DNA of 64,000 nt from Streptomyces dengpaensis (GTDB taxonomy: Bacteria > Actinomycetota > Actinomycetes > Streptomycetales > Streptomycetaceae), in the NCBI RefSeq assembly GCF_002946835.1, contig NZ_CP026652.1, forward strand, positions 2,232,001-2,296,000, written 5' to 3'. The notes beneath the pieces are model-generated. The model was given only the letters and a program-made list of their open reading frames with translations. It had not been told where the DNA came from and ran no database searches. This document shows, one piece after another, positions 1-10,361 of this stretch. The first letter of the stretch is position 1. Every line of letters starts with the position of its first letter. The position numbers and the translations under genes are program-made.

Positions 1-257
1 AGCGCGGAATAGGTCTCTCCTTGGTGCGCCGGCTCGCCGAGCGGCAGGGTGGCAGCGCGGCGGTCGCCGAGGCGGAGGGCGGGGGCGCGGAGTTCACGGT
101 CGTACTGCCGGAGGCGCTGACGGACCCGGAAGCACTGACGGACCCGGAGGCACCGACGGATCCGGGGCTCGCGGCGGAGCCCTCCCCGAAGACCGCCGTC
201 ACCGCTGTCACGGAAGCCAAGGACGACGCCGAGGGCGCCAAGGAGGGGTCGCGATGA
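1..257 (+). CDS. Sensor histidine kinase, C-terminal end only
   Basis: The window opens inside this gene; the frame is open from base 3. The first visible residues, GIGLSLVRRLAERQGG, are the G2 box and following helix of the HATPase ATP-binding domain, and AEFTVVLP closes that domain. The rest is a non-conserved acidic, proline-rich tail. It begins with three copies of the six-residue unit EALTDP, encoded by an 18-base tandem repeat at 111-164. The stop overlaps the start of the response regulator by four bases (ATGA), so the two are translationally coupled partners. The regulator type suggests a CitA/DcuS-like kinase sensing a carboxylate, but the sensor part lies outside the window. Confidence 0.85.
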   Translation, partial: RGIGLSLVRRLAERQGGSAAVAEAEGGGAEFTVVLPEALTDPEALTDPEAPTDPGLAAEPSPKTAVTAVTEAKDDAEGAKEGSR

Positions 258-934
258 TCGAGGTCCTGGTCGTGGACGACGACACCCGCGTGGCGCGGGT
301 CAACGCCGCCTACGTGGAGAAGGTTCCGGGCTTCCATGTCGCGGGCCAGGCGCACAGCGCGGCCGAGGCGCTGCGCCGGATGGAGGCACTGCCCCGCCTG
401 GACCTGGTCCTCATGGACCACTATCTGCCGGACGAGACGGGCCTCGCGGTCGTCCAGGAGATGCGTCGGCGCGGCCACCAGACCGACGTGATCATGGTGA
501 CCGCGGCCCGTGACATCTCGACCGTCCAGGCGGCGATGCGGCAGGGCGCCCTCCAGTACCTGGTCAAGCCGTTCGCGTTCGCGGGCCTGCGCACCAAGCT
601 GGAGGCATACGCGGATCTGCGCCGCACCCTCGACGGCGGCGGCGAGGCCGAACAGTCCGAGGTGGACCGGATCTTCGGCGCCCTCTCGGCAAGCGCGGAG
701 CCGGATCTGCCGAAGGGCCACTCCCCCACGACCGCGGAGCTCGTACGCCGCGCCCTGGTGAGCGCCGAAGGCCCGCTGTCGGCCCAGGAGGTCGCGGAGG
801 AGACCGGACTGAGCCGGCAGACCGCCCAGCGCTATCTGAAGCTCCTGGAGCGCACGGGACGGGCCAGACTGACCCTCAAATACGGCGACGCGGGCCGCCC
901 GGAACATCGCTACGTCTGGGCGACCCGCGCCTGA
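254..934 (+). CDS. Response regulator of the CitB/DcuR family
   Basis: This 226-residue protein has an N-terminal receiver domain. The acidic pocket is D8-D10, the phospho-acceptor is D55 (LVLMDHYLPD), and the switch residues are T83 and K105 (KPF). A C-terminal helix-turn-helix near residues 165-200 (LSAQEVAEETGLSRQTAQRYL) resembles citrate/malate regulators such as CitB, DpiA and DcuR. It overlaps the kinase stop by four bases. A sodium:solute symporter operon lies immediately downstream on the opposite strand. In this family the regulator usually controls uptake of the sensed organic acid, so that symporter is the obvious candidate target. The target is inferred; the family is clear. Confidence 0.9.
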   Translation: MIEVLVVDDDTRVARVNAAYVEKVPGFHVAGQAHSAAEALRRMEALPRLDLVLMDHYLPDETGLAVVQEMRRRGHQTDVIMVTAARDISTVQAAMRQGALQYLVKPFAFAGLRTKLEAYADLRRTLDGGGEAEQSEVDRIFGALSASAEPDLPKGHSPTTAELVRRALVSAEGPLSAQEVAEETGLSRQTAQRYLKLLERTGRARLTLKYGDAGRPEHRYVWATRA

Positions 935-966
935 TCGCGCCTCGCACGGGGCGGCTCTGGGCGCTC

Positions 967-2559
967 TCAGACGGCCCCGGCTCCGGTGAGCGCGCGCACC
1001 TCGGTCTCGGCGTGCTTGGCCTCGTCCGGAGGCTCCGCCGAGGTGACCGTGCCGAGCCAGCCCGCGAGGAAGCCCAGGGGGATCGAGACGAGGCCCGGGT
1101 TCTCCAGCGGGAAGTACTGGAAGTCCACGCCCGGGAACAGCGATGCGGGGCTCCCCGACACCATCGGCGACAGCAGCACGAGCACCAGCGCCGGCACCAG
1201 GCCGCCGTAGACGGCCCACACCGCGCCGCGCGTCGTGAAGGACCGCCAGAACAGCGAATACAGCAGCACCGGCAGATTCGCGGACGCGGCGACCGCGAAG
1301 GCGAGGCCCACCAGGAAGGCCACGTTGAGATCGCGGGCGAGCAGCCCCAGGCCGATCGCGACGACGCCGATGCCGACGGCCGCCGCTCGCGCCACGGCCA
1401 CCTCGCTGCGCGGCTTCGCGTGCCGACGGCGCAACGACGCGTACAGGTCGTGGGCCACGGACGCCGAGGACGCGAGGGTGATTCCGGCGACGACCGCCAG
1501 GATCGTGGCGAAGGCAACGGCGGCGACGATCGCGAAAAGAACCGTTCCTCCCGTTGAATTCGTGCCACCGCCCAGATCGAGCGCCAGCAGCGGGACCGCC
1601 GTGTTCCCCGCCGCGTTCGACCCCCGCACCGTCTGCGGACCGACGATCGCGGCCGCGCCGAAGCCCAGGACGATCGTCATCAGGTAGAAGCCCCCGATGA
1701 GTCCGATCGACCAGACCACCGAGCGGCGCGCGGCCCGCGCCGTCGGCACGGTGTAGAAGCGGGACAGGATGTGCGGCAGCCCGGCCGTGCCGAGCACCAG
1801 CGCAAGGCCAAGGCTGATGAAGTCGAAGCGCGCCGTCCAGTCCCCGCCGTACTTCAGCCCGGGCGCCAGGAACGCGTCACCGTGCCCGCTGCGCGCCGCC
1901 GCCGCCCGCAGCAACTCGTTGAAGTCCCCGTGGAATCGCACCAGGACGAGCACGGTCAGTGCCATGGCCCCGCTCAGCAGCAGGACGGCCTTGACGATCT
2001 GAATCCACGTGGTGGCCCGCATCCCTCCCAGCGACACATAGATCACCATGAGCGCGCCGACGCCGATCACCGTCCAGTTCCGCGCGGCGTCGCTCGTGCC
2101 CCCCAGCAGGAGCGCGACCAGGCTGCCCGCTCCCACCATCTGCGCCACCAGATACAGAACGGACACGGTCACCGACGAAGTTCCCGCCGCGATCCGCACC
2201 GGCCGCTCGCTCATCCGCGCCGCGACCACGTCCGCGAGCGTGAACCGCCCGCAGTTGCGCACCAGTTCGGCCACCAGGAACAGCACCACGAGCCACGCCA
2301 CGAGAAACCCCACGACGTACAACAACCCGTCGTAGCCGTAGAGCGAGATGAGTCCCGTCACCCCGAGGAAGGAGGCCGCCGACATGTAGTCACCGGAGAT
2401 GGCAAAACCATTCTCCATCGGCGAGAACAGCCGCCCACCGGCATAGAACTCCTCCGCCGACCCATGCCGGTTGCGGCTCACCCACGTCGTGATCGCCAGC
2501 GTCACCGCCACAAACGCGCTGAACAGCAGCAACGCCAGCGTCTGATGGTTGCCGGTCAC
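967..2559 (-). CDS. Sodium:solute symporter, cation/acetate (ActP) type
   Basis: A 530-residue integral membrane protein with about 13 hydrophobic segments. The early motif YAGGRLFSPMENGFAISGDYMSAASFLG is typical of the acetate branch of the solute:sodium symporter family. It probably imports acetate or a related short carboxylate with sodium or protons. The GTG start overlaps the stop of the DUF485 gene by four bases, so the two form one transcriptional and translational unit. The convergent two-component system next door is a plausible regulator. The substrate is inferred from the family and from the DUF485 partner. Confidence 0.88.
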   Translation of the reverse strand: MTGNHQTLALLLFSAFVAVTLAITTWVSRNRHGSAEEFYAGGRLFSPMENGFAISGDYMSAASFLGVTGLISLYGYDGLLYVVGFLVAWLVVLFLVAELVRNCGRFTLADVVAARMSERPVRIAAGTSSVTVSVLYLVAQMVGAGSLVALLLGGTSDAARNWTVIGVGALMVIYVSLGGMRATTWIQIVKAVLLLSGAMALTVLVLVRFHGDFNELLRAAAARSGHGDAFLAPGLKYGGDWTARFDFISLGLALVLGTAGLPHILSRFYTVPTARAARRSVVWSIGLIGGFYLMTIVLGFGAAAIVGPQTVRGSNAAGNTAVPLLALDLGGGTNSTGGTVLFAIVAAVAFATILAVVAGITLASSASVAHDLYASLRRRHAKPRSEVAVARAAAVGIGVVAIGLGLLARDLNVAFLVGLAFAVAASANLPVLLYSLFWRSFTTRGAVWAVYGGLVPALVLVLLSPMVSGSPASLFPGVDFQYFPLENPGLVSIPLGFLAGWLGTVTSAEPPDEAKHAETEVRALTGAGAV

Positions 2560-3044
2560 CGCTCACCACCTCTGACGTTCCGCGTCAGCTCCTGGGTGTC
2601 CCAGCGCAGGTCGAGTGCGGCCCGGTCCCTCCGCAGCCGCGCATGGCGCGCGTACGCCCAGGTGAACAGGAACGTCGTGAGGAACTGCCCGAGCCCTGCG
2701 AGCAGCGCCACGTTCACGGCACCGGCGACCGGCCGGGCCATGAACTCGGGCGCCGTCGTCGCGGTCACCACATAGCCCACGTACCAGGTGAAGAACACCG
2801 CGACGCCCGGGACCACGAACCTCCGGTACCGGCTGCGCACTTCCTGGAAGGCCGCACTGCGCTGCACCTCCACATAGACACCGGCCGCCCCGCCCGCCCG
2901 TCCTTCGTGCTCCGGGCGGGCCGCCGGCACGGCGGGAGCGGGCGCACCCGTGCCGTCCAACTCACCCCAGCCGGAGGCGAGCGCGTCGTACCAGGGGTCG
3001 TCGAACCGGGCCTTCCCGGTGTCGACGCCGTCGTGCTTCTCCAC
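2556..3044 (-). CDS. DUF485 membrane protein, partner of the symporter
   Basis: A 162-residue protein. The C-terminal half carries a DUF485 domain with two hydrophobic segments (VPGVAVFFTWYVGYVV and VNVALLAGLGQFLTTFLFTW). The N-terminal part is hydrophilic, acidic and proline-rich, longer than in minimal YjcH-like members. The frame is open further upstream, but the GTG at 3044 is chosen because AAGGAG stands six bases before it at 3051-3056. DUF485 proteins are commonly encoded just upstream of ActP-type acetate symporters, as here. Their molecular role is unknown. Confidence 0.85.
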   Translation of the reverse strand: MEKHDGVDTGKARFDDPWYDALASGWGELDGTGAPAPAVPAARPEHEGRAGGAAGVYVEVQRSAAFQEVRSRYRRFVVPGVAVFFTWYVGYVVTATTAPEFMARPVAGAVNVALLAGLGQFLTTFLFTWAYARHARLRRDRAALDLRWDTQELTRNVRGGER

Positions 3045-3234
3045 CGAACTCTCCTTGTCCGCGGCCCATTTCGGCCGCGTGCCCAAGGATGGACAGATCG
3101 GGAAGATCCCGAACTCTTCTCTCCGCGCTCTTCACTCCATCAGGTGACTCAACCCACCGGTGGCAGTACGAGACCTTGCCCATAGGCGTAACGGACGCCC
3201 CCGCCTTGGCGAAGAGGTTATTGATGTAGCCCTA

Positions 3235-3290
3235 CGCACCCGCACCCGCACCCGCACCCGCACCCGCACCCGCACCCGCACCCGCACCCG
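3235..3290. repeat. Hexanucleotide tandem repeat, CGCACC x9
   Basis: Nine perfect head-to-tail copies of CGCACC (3235-3288) followed by a partial unit. The repeat lies in the 423-base non-coding stretch 3045-3467, downstream of parE and upstream of the DUF485 gene. On the minus strand it reads GGTGCG, so a parE read-through transcript would carry a G-rich run. Short-frame translation would give only Thr-Arg or Gly-Ala dipeptides. The rest of the stretch shows no gene. A promoter for the DUF485/symporter unit should lie between 3057 and 3230, but none is convincing by eye. Confidence 0.9.
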
Positions 3291-3467
3291 CCAACGGACG
3301 GAAGGGCCGTGCCGCTACATCACATGCCCGTCGCTTACGTTCGGATCTGGAGACGCTTCCCCACAAGCCAACGTCTGATCCAGCGGCGACGGGCGGATGT
3401 ACCGGCACGGCACGGCCCCGACCCACCCACCCGCGCACAGCGAACCGGCAAGCAACAGCGGCAGCGC

Positions 3468-5591
<2,124 letters not shown>

Positions 5592-6030
5592 GCGGTTCGC
5601 TCCTCGCTGAATTTCAGATGGGACCCTTTTGGGTAAGGGCCCGGCTTCGGTCGCCGCTCAGAGGGTACCGAGGCCTGGTAGAGCCGTTGTAACGCCACCC
5701 TCGCATGAACTTAGACTAGTTCAGAGTCGCATGGGTGTTCGATCCCTCGATGGAGTGAAGTACATATCACGTTCCCTTCCAGGCATGAACCATTTAGGCT
5801 CCGGGCACGTCCTCATGAACAACCGGCAACCCAGCCGGGAGGGCCGACCCTGACAGACCGCGCGAACCCGTAAGACACGAAGACACGTAATACGGCCCAT
5901 TCGCCGCCACCCGGCAGCAGACAGCCGCCCTGGAAGCAAATTTCCAGGAAAAGCCGCAAGCAGGAATGTTTACGGCCTGGTTGGATGTTGACCCTGGTAC
6001 GACTGCTCGTCGAGCTAGAGAAGAGGCGAC
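5592..6030. other. Divergent intergenic region, parE / small zinc protein
   Basis: 439 bases separate the divergent starts of parE and the small protein at 6031, so both promoters must lie here. No convincing gene is present. Visible structure is limited to an inverted repeat CTGGAA-N6-TTCCAG at 5930-5947, about 85 bases before the 6031 start, and the TAGTCT hexamer mentioned under parE. The region is somewhat less GC-rich than its neighbours. Confidence 0.5.
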
Positions 6031-6258
6031 GTGACTACTGTTCTGACCCCCGCGAGCCCGCTGACGGCCGCTGACCGCTGCGACCGTTGCGGCGCCCAGG
6101 CATATCTGCGCGTCGTCCTCCTGAGCGGCGGAGAACTGCTCTTTTGCGCCCACCACGGTCGCAAGTTCGAGCCGGAACTCAAGAAGATCGCCGCTGAGAT
6201 ACAGGACGAGACGGAGCGGCTGACGACCGTTCCGGCAAGCGCCGAAGAAGAGCGCTGA
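6031..6258 (+). CDS. Small conserved zinc-ribbon-like protein (DUF7455-like)
   Basis: A 75-residue acidic protein. C17-x2-C20 and C39-x2-H42 form a likely zinc site around a small beta fold (CDRCGAQAYLRVVLLSGGELLFCAHH), followed by a charged helix. The GTG start is preceded by AGAAGAGG. Proteins of this kind are widespread in actinobacteria, often encoded between a gyrB/parE gene and the principal sigma factor gene, as here. Function is unknown. The zinc site and conserved position suggest a nucleic-acid or RNA-polymerase-linked role, but nothing in the sequence proves that. Confidence 0.8.
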   Translation: MTTVLTPASPLTAADRCDRCGAQAYLRVVLLSGGELLFCAHHGRKFEPELKKIAAEIQDETERLTTVPASAEEER

Positions 6259-6305
6259 CACTTCGCATCAACGACGAGCGAGTGCCGGCTCCCAGGCCGG
6301 CGTAG

Positions 6306-6341
6306 GGGCGGCCACTCCGTGGACACAGGGAGTGACCGCCC
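6306..6341. terminator. Bidirectional hairpin between convergent genes
   Basis: GGGCGGCCACTCC (6306-6318) pairs with GGAGTGACCGCCC (6329-6341) with one mismatch and a 10-base loop. It lies between the 3' ends of the small zinc protein gene and the serine protease gene, so it can serve both. There is no long T-run, which is common for Streptomyces terminators. Confidence 0.65.
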
Positions 6342-6368
6342 ACACTCGTACCGCATCGCCTGTTGCGC

Positions 6369-7187
6369 TCAGCGTTTCGCAGCGAGCGTCCGGATCACGT
6401 CCGAGACCCGCGTATAGACCCCTGGGCTCCCAGCCCACCCGCAGCCGCTCCCCCATGACACCAGGCCGATGAGCCGCCCCTGGGCGACCAGCGGGCCCCC
6501 ACTGTCCCCCTGGCAGGAGTCCCGTCCGCCCTCGAGCTGTCCGGCACACAGCATGGACGCCGCCTCGTACGTGCCGTCCGCGCTGCCCGGATAGGCCTGC
6601 TCGCAATTGGCGTCGGGGAGCACCTTCACATCGGCGGCCCGAAGACTGCGGGCGTAGTCACCGGCGCCCGTCGTATCCCCCCAGCCGTAGACCACGGCGG
6701 CCGTACCCTGCCCGTACGCGGGGTCTCCGGAGGGCGCCATACGGATGACCGAGCTCTCGGGAAGCGGGGTGGCGAGCGTGAGCACGCCGAAGTCCCCGGC
6801 GTTCGTATGGCTGTCGTAATCCGGGTTGACCCAGGTGTCGCGCACCGCGATCTCCTTGCCGTCGTTCGACAGCAGGTCCCCGCGGCCCGCGATGACTCTC
6901 AGATCACGCACCTTTTGCGGTGGCGCCCCCAGGACATCCGCACTCAGGCAATGGGCCGCGGTCAGGACCGTGGACGGTCCGACCAGCACTCCTCCGCAGA
7001 ACTGTCCCACGCGCGTACCCCCGAACCGGTCACGGCTGGACAGCGCCACCGTCCACGGGCTCTGGGAAATCTCGACCGGATAGCCGCCGATGACGACGCC
7101 GTCGGCCGCCGCGGGGACGGGGGACGCCAGTGGTATCGCGGCCGCGGCGGCCGCGAGGGCCAGCACTGAGGCAAAGGGACGGCGCAT
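6369..7187 (-). CDS. Secreted trypsin-like serine protease (S1 family)
   Basis: A 272-residue preprotein. Residues 1-28 form a signal peptide (RR, a long alanine/leucine core, PAAA-D end), followed by VVIGGYPV, which resembles the mature trypsin N-terminus IVGG. The catalytic triad is H79 (TAAHC), D132 (NAGDFGVLTL) and S229 (QGDSGGP). Six cysteines are placed as in trypsins (C64/C80, C195/C214, C225/C249). D223 at the base of the S1 pocket (GRDSCQGDSGG) predicts cleavage after Arg or Lys. GAGGAG lies five bases before the ATG. It sits between parE and hrdB as an independent transcript, with the hrdB terminator upstream. Confidence 0.92.
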   Translation of the reverse strand: MRRPFASVLALAAAAAAIPLASPVPAAADGVVIGGYPVEISQSPWTVALSSRDRFGGTRVGQFCGGVLVGPSTVLTAAHCLSADVLGAPPQKVRDLRVIAGRGDLLSNDGKEIAVRDTWVNPDYDSHTNAGDFGVLTLATPLPESSVIRMAPSGDPAYGQGTAAVVYGWGDTTGAGDYARSLRAADVKVLPDANCEQAYPGSADGTYEAASMLCAGQLEGGRDSCQGDSGGPLVAQGRLIGLVSWGSGCGWAGSPGVYTRVSDVIRTLAAKR

Positions 7188-7266
7188 GCGTGCTCCTCAC
7201 TCCGGGATGGTCATGGAACACCCAGAGTGATCCAGTACGCGGAGGCGTGCACTCCGCGCACGCGCG

Positions 7267-7300
7267 GAGGGCCCGGCTCCCCTACGGGAGCCGGGCCCTC
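7267..7300 (-). terminator. hrdB transcription terminator
   Basis: A perfect 15-base-pair stem, GAGGGCCCGGCTCCC with GGGAGCCGGGCCCTC and a CTAC loop, starts 20 bases after the hrdB stop codon and before the protease start. It should insulate the protease gene from the strong sigma-factor transcript. Confidence 0.8.
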
Positions 7301-7319
7301 AGTGACGTACGGTCGAGGC

Positions 7320-8855
7320 CTAGTCGAGGTAGTCGCGCAGCACCTGGGAGCGCGACGGGTGACGCAGCTTCGACATCGTCTTGGACTCGATCTGACGGAT
7401 CCGCTCACGCGTGACGCCGTACACCTTGCCGATCTCGTCGAGGGTCTTCGGCTGACCGTCGGTGAGACCGAAGCGCATCGAGACAACGCCCGCCTCGCGC
7501 TCCGACAGGGTGTCGAGGACGGAGTGCAGCTGCTCCTGCAGGAGCGTGAAGCTGACCGCGTCGGCCGGAACCACGGCCTCGGAGTCCTCGATGAGGTCAC
7601 CGAACTCGCTGTCGCCGTCCTCGCCGAGCGGGGTGTGCAGCGAGATCGGCTCGCGGCCGTACTTCTGGACCTCGATGACCTTCTCCGGGGTCATGTCGAG
7701 CTCCTTGGCCAGCTCCTCCGGGGTGGGCTCGCGGCCCAGGTCCTGGAGCATCTGGCGCTGCACGCGCGCGAGCTTGTTGATGACCTCGACCATGTGCACG
7801 GGGATACGGATGGTGCGGGCCTGGTCGGCCATCGCGCGGGTGATCGCCTGACGGATCCACCAGGTGGCGTACGTGGAGAACTTGTAGCCCTTGGTGTAGT
7901 CGAACTTCTCGACCGCGCGGATCAGACCGAGGTTGCCCTCCTGGATGAGGTCCAGGAAGAGCATGCCGCGGCCGGTGTAGCGCTTGGCCAGGGAGACCAC
8001 CAGACGGAGGTTGGCCTCCAGGAGGTGGTTCTTGGCGCGGCGGCCGTCCTCGGCGATGATCTCCAGCTCGCGCTTGAGCTTGGGGGCGAGCTTGTCCGCG
8101 TTGGCCAGCTTGTCCTCGGCGAACAGACCGGCCTCGATGCGCTTGGCGAGCTCCACCTCCTGCTCGGCATTGAGCAGCGGGACCTTACCGATCTGCTTGA
8201 GGTAGTCCTTGACGGGGTCGGCGGTGGCACCGGCGGCGGCGACCTGCTGCGCGGGCGCGTCGTCCTCGTCCTCGTCGGACAGCACGAAACCCTGCGCACC
8301 GTCCTCGGTGGGCTCCTCGGTACCGGGCTTGCCCGGGGTCTCCTCGACCGCCTCGTCGTCGGTCAGCTCGACGTCGTCCTTCTTGGCGGTGGTCTTCTTG
8401 GCCGCCGTCTTCTTGGCAACGGTCTTCTTCGCGACGGCCTTCTTGGCGGTCGTCTTCTTGGCAGCGGCCTTCTTGGCGGACGCGTCCTCAGCCGGATCGT
8501 CAGCGGCGGGCACTGCCGGAGCGGCGGTGGCGGTGGCCTTCTTGGCGGTCACCGTCTTCGCCGCCACCGTCTTGGTGGCGGTGCGCTTGGCCGGACTCTT
8601 CGCTGCGACGCTCTTTCGGGTGCGCTTGGGTTCCGCGGCACTGACCATCAGCGTCACACCCTCTTCCTCGAGGATCTGGTTGAGGCTGCGCAGTACGTTC
8701 TTCCACTGAGTGGCCGGAATCTGGTCAGCTTCGAAGGCCCGACGCACGTCATCGCCGGCGATCTGCCCCTCAGCCTTTCCCCGCTCGATGAGCGCCATGA
8801 CAGAGACGGACTCGGCGATCTCCGGCGGGAGCGTACGGGATGTGCTGGCCGACAC
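7320..8855 (-). CDS. hrdB: Principal sigma factor HrdB
   Basis: A 511-residue sigma-70. Region 1.1-like N-terminus is followed by a long Lys/Ala-rich tract with repeated AKKT units, then an acidic stretch. Region 1.2 ([17 protein letters not shown]), regions 2.1-2.4 ([20 protein letters not shown]), region 3 ([12 protein letters not shown]) and region 4.2 ([20 protein letters not shown]) are intact. It directs RNA polymerase to housekeeping promoters. The frame is open to 8972. The GTG at 8855 is chosen because GAGAGG stands just upstream and the protein then begins [21 protein letters not shown], as recalled for S. coelicolor HrdB. An ECF-type promoter and a strong terminator bracket it. Confidence 0.97.
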   Translation of the reverse strand: MSASTSRTLPPEIAESVSVMALIERGKAEGQIAGDDVRRAFEADQIPATQWKNVLRSLNQILEEEGVTLMVSAAEPKRTRKSVAAKSPAKRTATKTVAAKTVTAKKATATAAPAVPAADDPAEDASAKKAAAKKTTAKKAVAKKTVAKKTAAKKTTAKKDDVELTDDEAVEETPGKPGTEEPTEDGAQGFVLSDEDEDDAPAQQVAAAGATADPVKDYLKQIGKVPLLNAEQEVELAKRIEAGLFAEDKLANADKLAPKLKRELEIIAEDGRRAKNHLLEANLRLVVSLAKRYTGRGMLFLDLIQEGNLGLIRAVEKFDYTKGYKFSTYATWWIRQAITRAMADQARTIRIPVHMVEVINKLARVQRQMLQDLGREPTPEELAKELDMTPEKVIEVQKYGREPISLHTPLGEDGDSEFGDLIEDSEAVVPADAVSFTLLQEQLHSVLDTLSEREAGVVSMRFGLTDGQPKTLDEIGKVYGVTRERIRQIESKTMSKLRHPSRSQVLRDYLD

Positions 8856-9021
8856 GAACAACCTCTCGGAACGTTGGAAAACGGCTTCCGGCCCCGTCCA
8901 GTGCGGACAGGAGCCGACGACCGCCGACTTGGGGATGGGCCGACGGCGCGGGCGGGGGCCGGGAGGATGCACAGCGCCGTGAACGGCGTCTGTATTCCCT
9001 CCTCGACTGTCACCTCTTAGG

Positions 9022-9048
9022 TCATCGCGCTGCCCCGTGGAGCGTTAC
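9022..9048 (-). promoter_or_regulatory. Candidate ECF-sigma (ShbA-type) hrdB promoter
   Basis: On the minus strand GTAACG (9048-9043) and CGATGA (9027-9022) are separated by 15 bases, about 167 bases before the hrdB GTG. The AAC-containing -35 and CGA-containing -10 are typical of ECF sigma factors. They resemble the GTAACC/CGATGA hexamers that I recall for the ShbA-dependent hrdB promoter of S. griseus. The 456 bases 8856-9311 between hrdB and whiH hold no gene. Confidence 0.5.
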
Positions 9049-9104
9049 GCCCAATCTGCGTGGCCCGAGTCACACCCCGTAAGCACCCAAAAACGGTCAG
9101 AGAC

Positions 9105-9118
9105 GGCCATATATGGCC
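9105..9118. promoter_or_regulatory. 14-base perfect palindrome upstream of hrdB
   Basis: GGCCATATATGGCC is a perfect palindrome in the hrdB/whiH intergenic region, about 57 bases upstream of the candidate -35 element. GGTCAG copies stand on both sides at 9095-9100 and 9125-9130. It looks like a dimeric-regulator site; the regulator is not known. Confidence 0.4.
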
Positions 9119-9311
9119 AGATGAGGTCAGTCGAGGGACTCGTCGCCCCGAACCGGCGGCTCACCGCCCCCGCACCGATGGCTCACCACCCCCGCGCACC
9201 GCCGGACCCCGTCAGGTCCATGAAGGATCCGACAGGGTCCCGACGGGAGATGGTTCGCCGGCCAAGCGATGCCCTTACGGGGCACACACCCCCAGCGCGC
9301 CTGGTGCGCGG

Positions 9312-10199
9312 TCAGTGCTCCCGCGGGGCGGGCACCACGCGCTCCACCTCGGGGTGGACGGTGAGCAGTTGACGCATGGCCGCCTCGGCCGCCGCGCCAT
9401 CGACGGCGGCGACGGCGTCGACGATGCGGGCGTGGTGCCCCAGCGAGGTCTCGTTCGGCCGGTCGCAGCCGGTGGCGGGGCCGCCAGAGACCTGGAGCGC
9501 GGCCGACACGATCCCGGAGAGGTGCTCCAGCATCCGGTTGCCGGCGAGCTGAATGAGCAGCGAGTGGAACTCCGAGTCGGCCCGCGAGAAGGTGAGCGAG
9601 TCACTCTGCGCCATGGCATGGCCCATGATCTCGACCATGTCGGCGAGCCGCTGCTGGACCTCCTCGCCTCCATGCCCGGCCGCGAGACGTGCGGCGAGCG
9701 GCTCGATGGTCCAGCGCAGCTCGCTCAGCTCGCGCCGCTGGTCGTCGCGCTGCGGCCCGAAGGCGCGCCACTCGATGATGTCCGGGTCGAGGAGGTTCCA
9801 GTCGCTGACGGGGCGCACGCGCGTGCCGACGTTCGGCCGGGCACTGACCAGTCCCTTCGCCTCGAGGACGCGGAGCGACTCGCGGACGACGGTGCGGGAG
9901 ACCTCGAATCGCTGGCCGATCTCCTCGGGGACGAGCGGACGGTCCGCGCCGAGGTCGCCGGAAACAATCATCTGGCCCAGTTGCTGGACGAGTTGGCCGT
10001 GCAGCCCGCGTCCGCGGCTGCCCGCGGCGCGGCGGCCCACGCGGCCCAGCTCCGGGTCCGCGCTCTCCCACGCGGGGGCGCCCACGCGGTCGGCCCCCGA
10101 GGCCTCGGCATAGGGGTAGCGGTCGAGTTCGCCCGGGCCGGCCAGGCCGGAGTCTGCGGAGCGGGCGGCGGTCATCATGGTCTGTGCAAGGGTACTCAC
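9312..10199 (-). CDS. whiH: Sporulation regulator WhiH (GntR/FadR family)
   Basis: A 295-residue GntR-family regulator. After about 70 less conserved residues comes the winged helix (LHGQLVQQLGQMIVSGDL, EEIGQRFEVSRTVVRESLRVLEAKGLV, VGTRVRP). An all-helical FCD ligand-binding domain follows (LRWTIEPLAARLAA, DSEFHSLLIQLAGNRML, HHARIVDAVAA). In S. coelicolor whiH lies next to hrdB and is needed for sporulation septation in aerial hyphae; position and family agree. The frame is open to 10283. GTG at 10199 (protein starting STLAQTMMTAARSAD) is preferred, with AAAGGA just upstream and a SigWhiG-like promoter further up. Confidence 0.9.
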   Translation of the reverse strand: MSTLAQTMMTAARSADSGLAGPGELDRYPYAEASGADRVGAPAWESADPELGRVGRRAAGSRGRGLHGQLVQQLGQMIVSGDLGADRPLVPEEIGQRFEVSRTVVRESLRVLEAKGLVSARPNVGTRVRPVSDWNLLDPDIIEWRAFGPQRDDQRRELSELRWTIEPLAARLAAGHGGEEVQQRLADMVEIMGHAMAQSDSLTFSRADSEFHSLLIQLAGNRMLEHLSGIVSAALQVSGGPATGCDRPNETSLGHHARIVDAVAAVDGAAAEAAMRQLLTVHPEVERVVPAPREH

Positions 10200-10291
10200 G
10201 GATCCTTTGTCGGCGCTGTCTCCAACTCCCTTGAGGTCTTTGGTGAAAAGCACACGAAAGGGTGATCGCTCACCCCGTCGCAATTGACGCC

Positions 10292-10299
10292 TTATCGGA
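10292..10299 (-). promoter_or_regulatory. Candidate SigWhiG -10 element for whiH
   Basis: The minus strand reads TCCGATAA, one base from the WhiG/sigma-28 -10 consensus GCCGATAA, about 93 bases before the whiH start. The -35 is poor: GAAA occurs upstream, but closer than the usual TAAA spacing of 15. whiH is a known WhiG target in S. coelicolor, which supports the assignment. Confidence 0.5.
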
Positions 10300-10361
10300 A
10301 AGAAATGGGCTTTCTCCGGGAAGTTGCGCGCACGGCGGGAACGGAAGGACGCGGACGGTCG

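Noticed and set aside
8973..8999. SigR-type second hrdB promoter (GGGAAT-N18-GCT)
   Set aside because: The -10 differs from GTT and alternative spacings are worse; kept only as a remark.
7227..9020. 597-codon open frame opposite hrdB
   Set aside because: Shadow of hrdB; the Gly/Leu-rich middle is the complement of the Lys/Ala tract.
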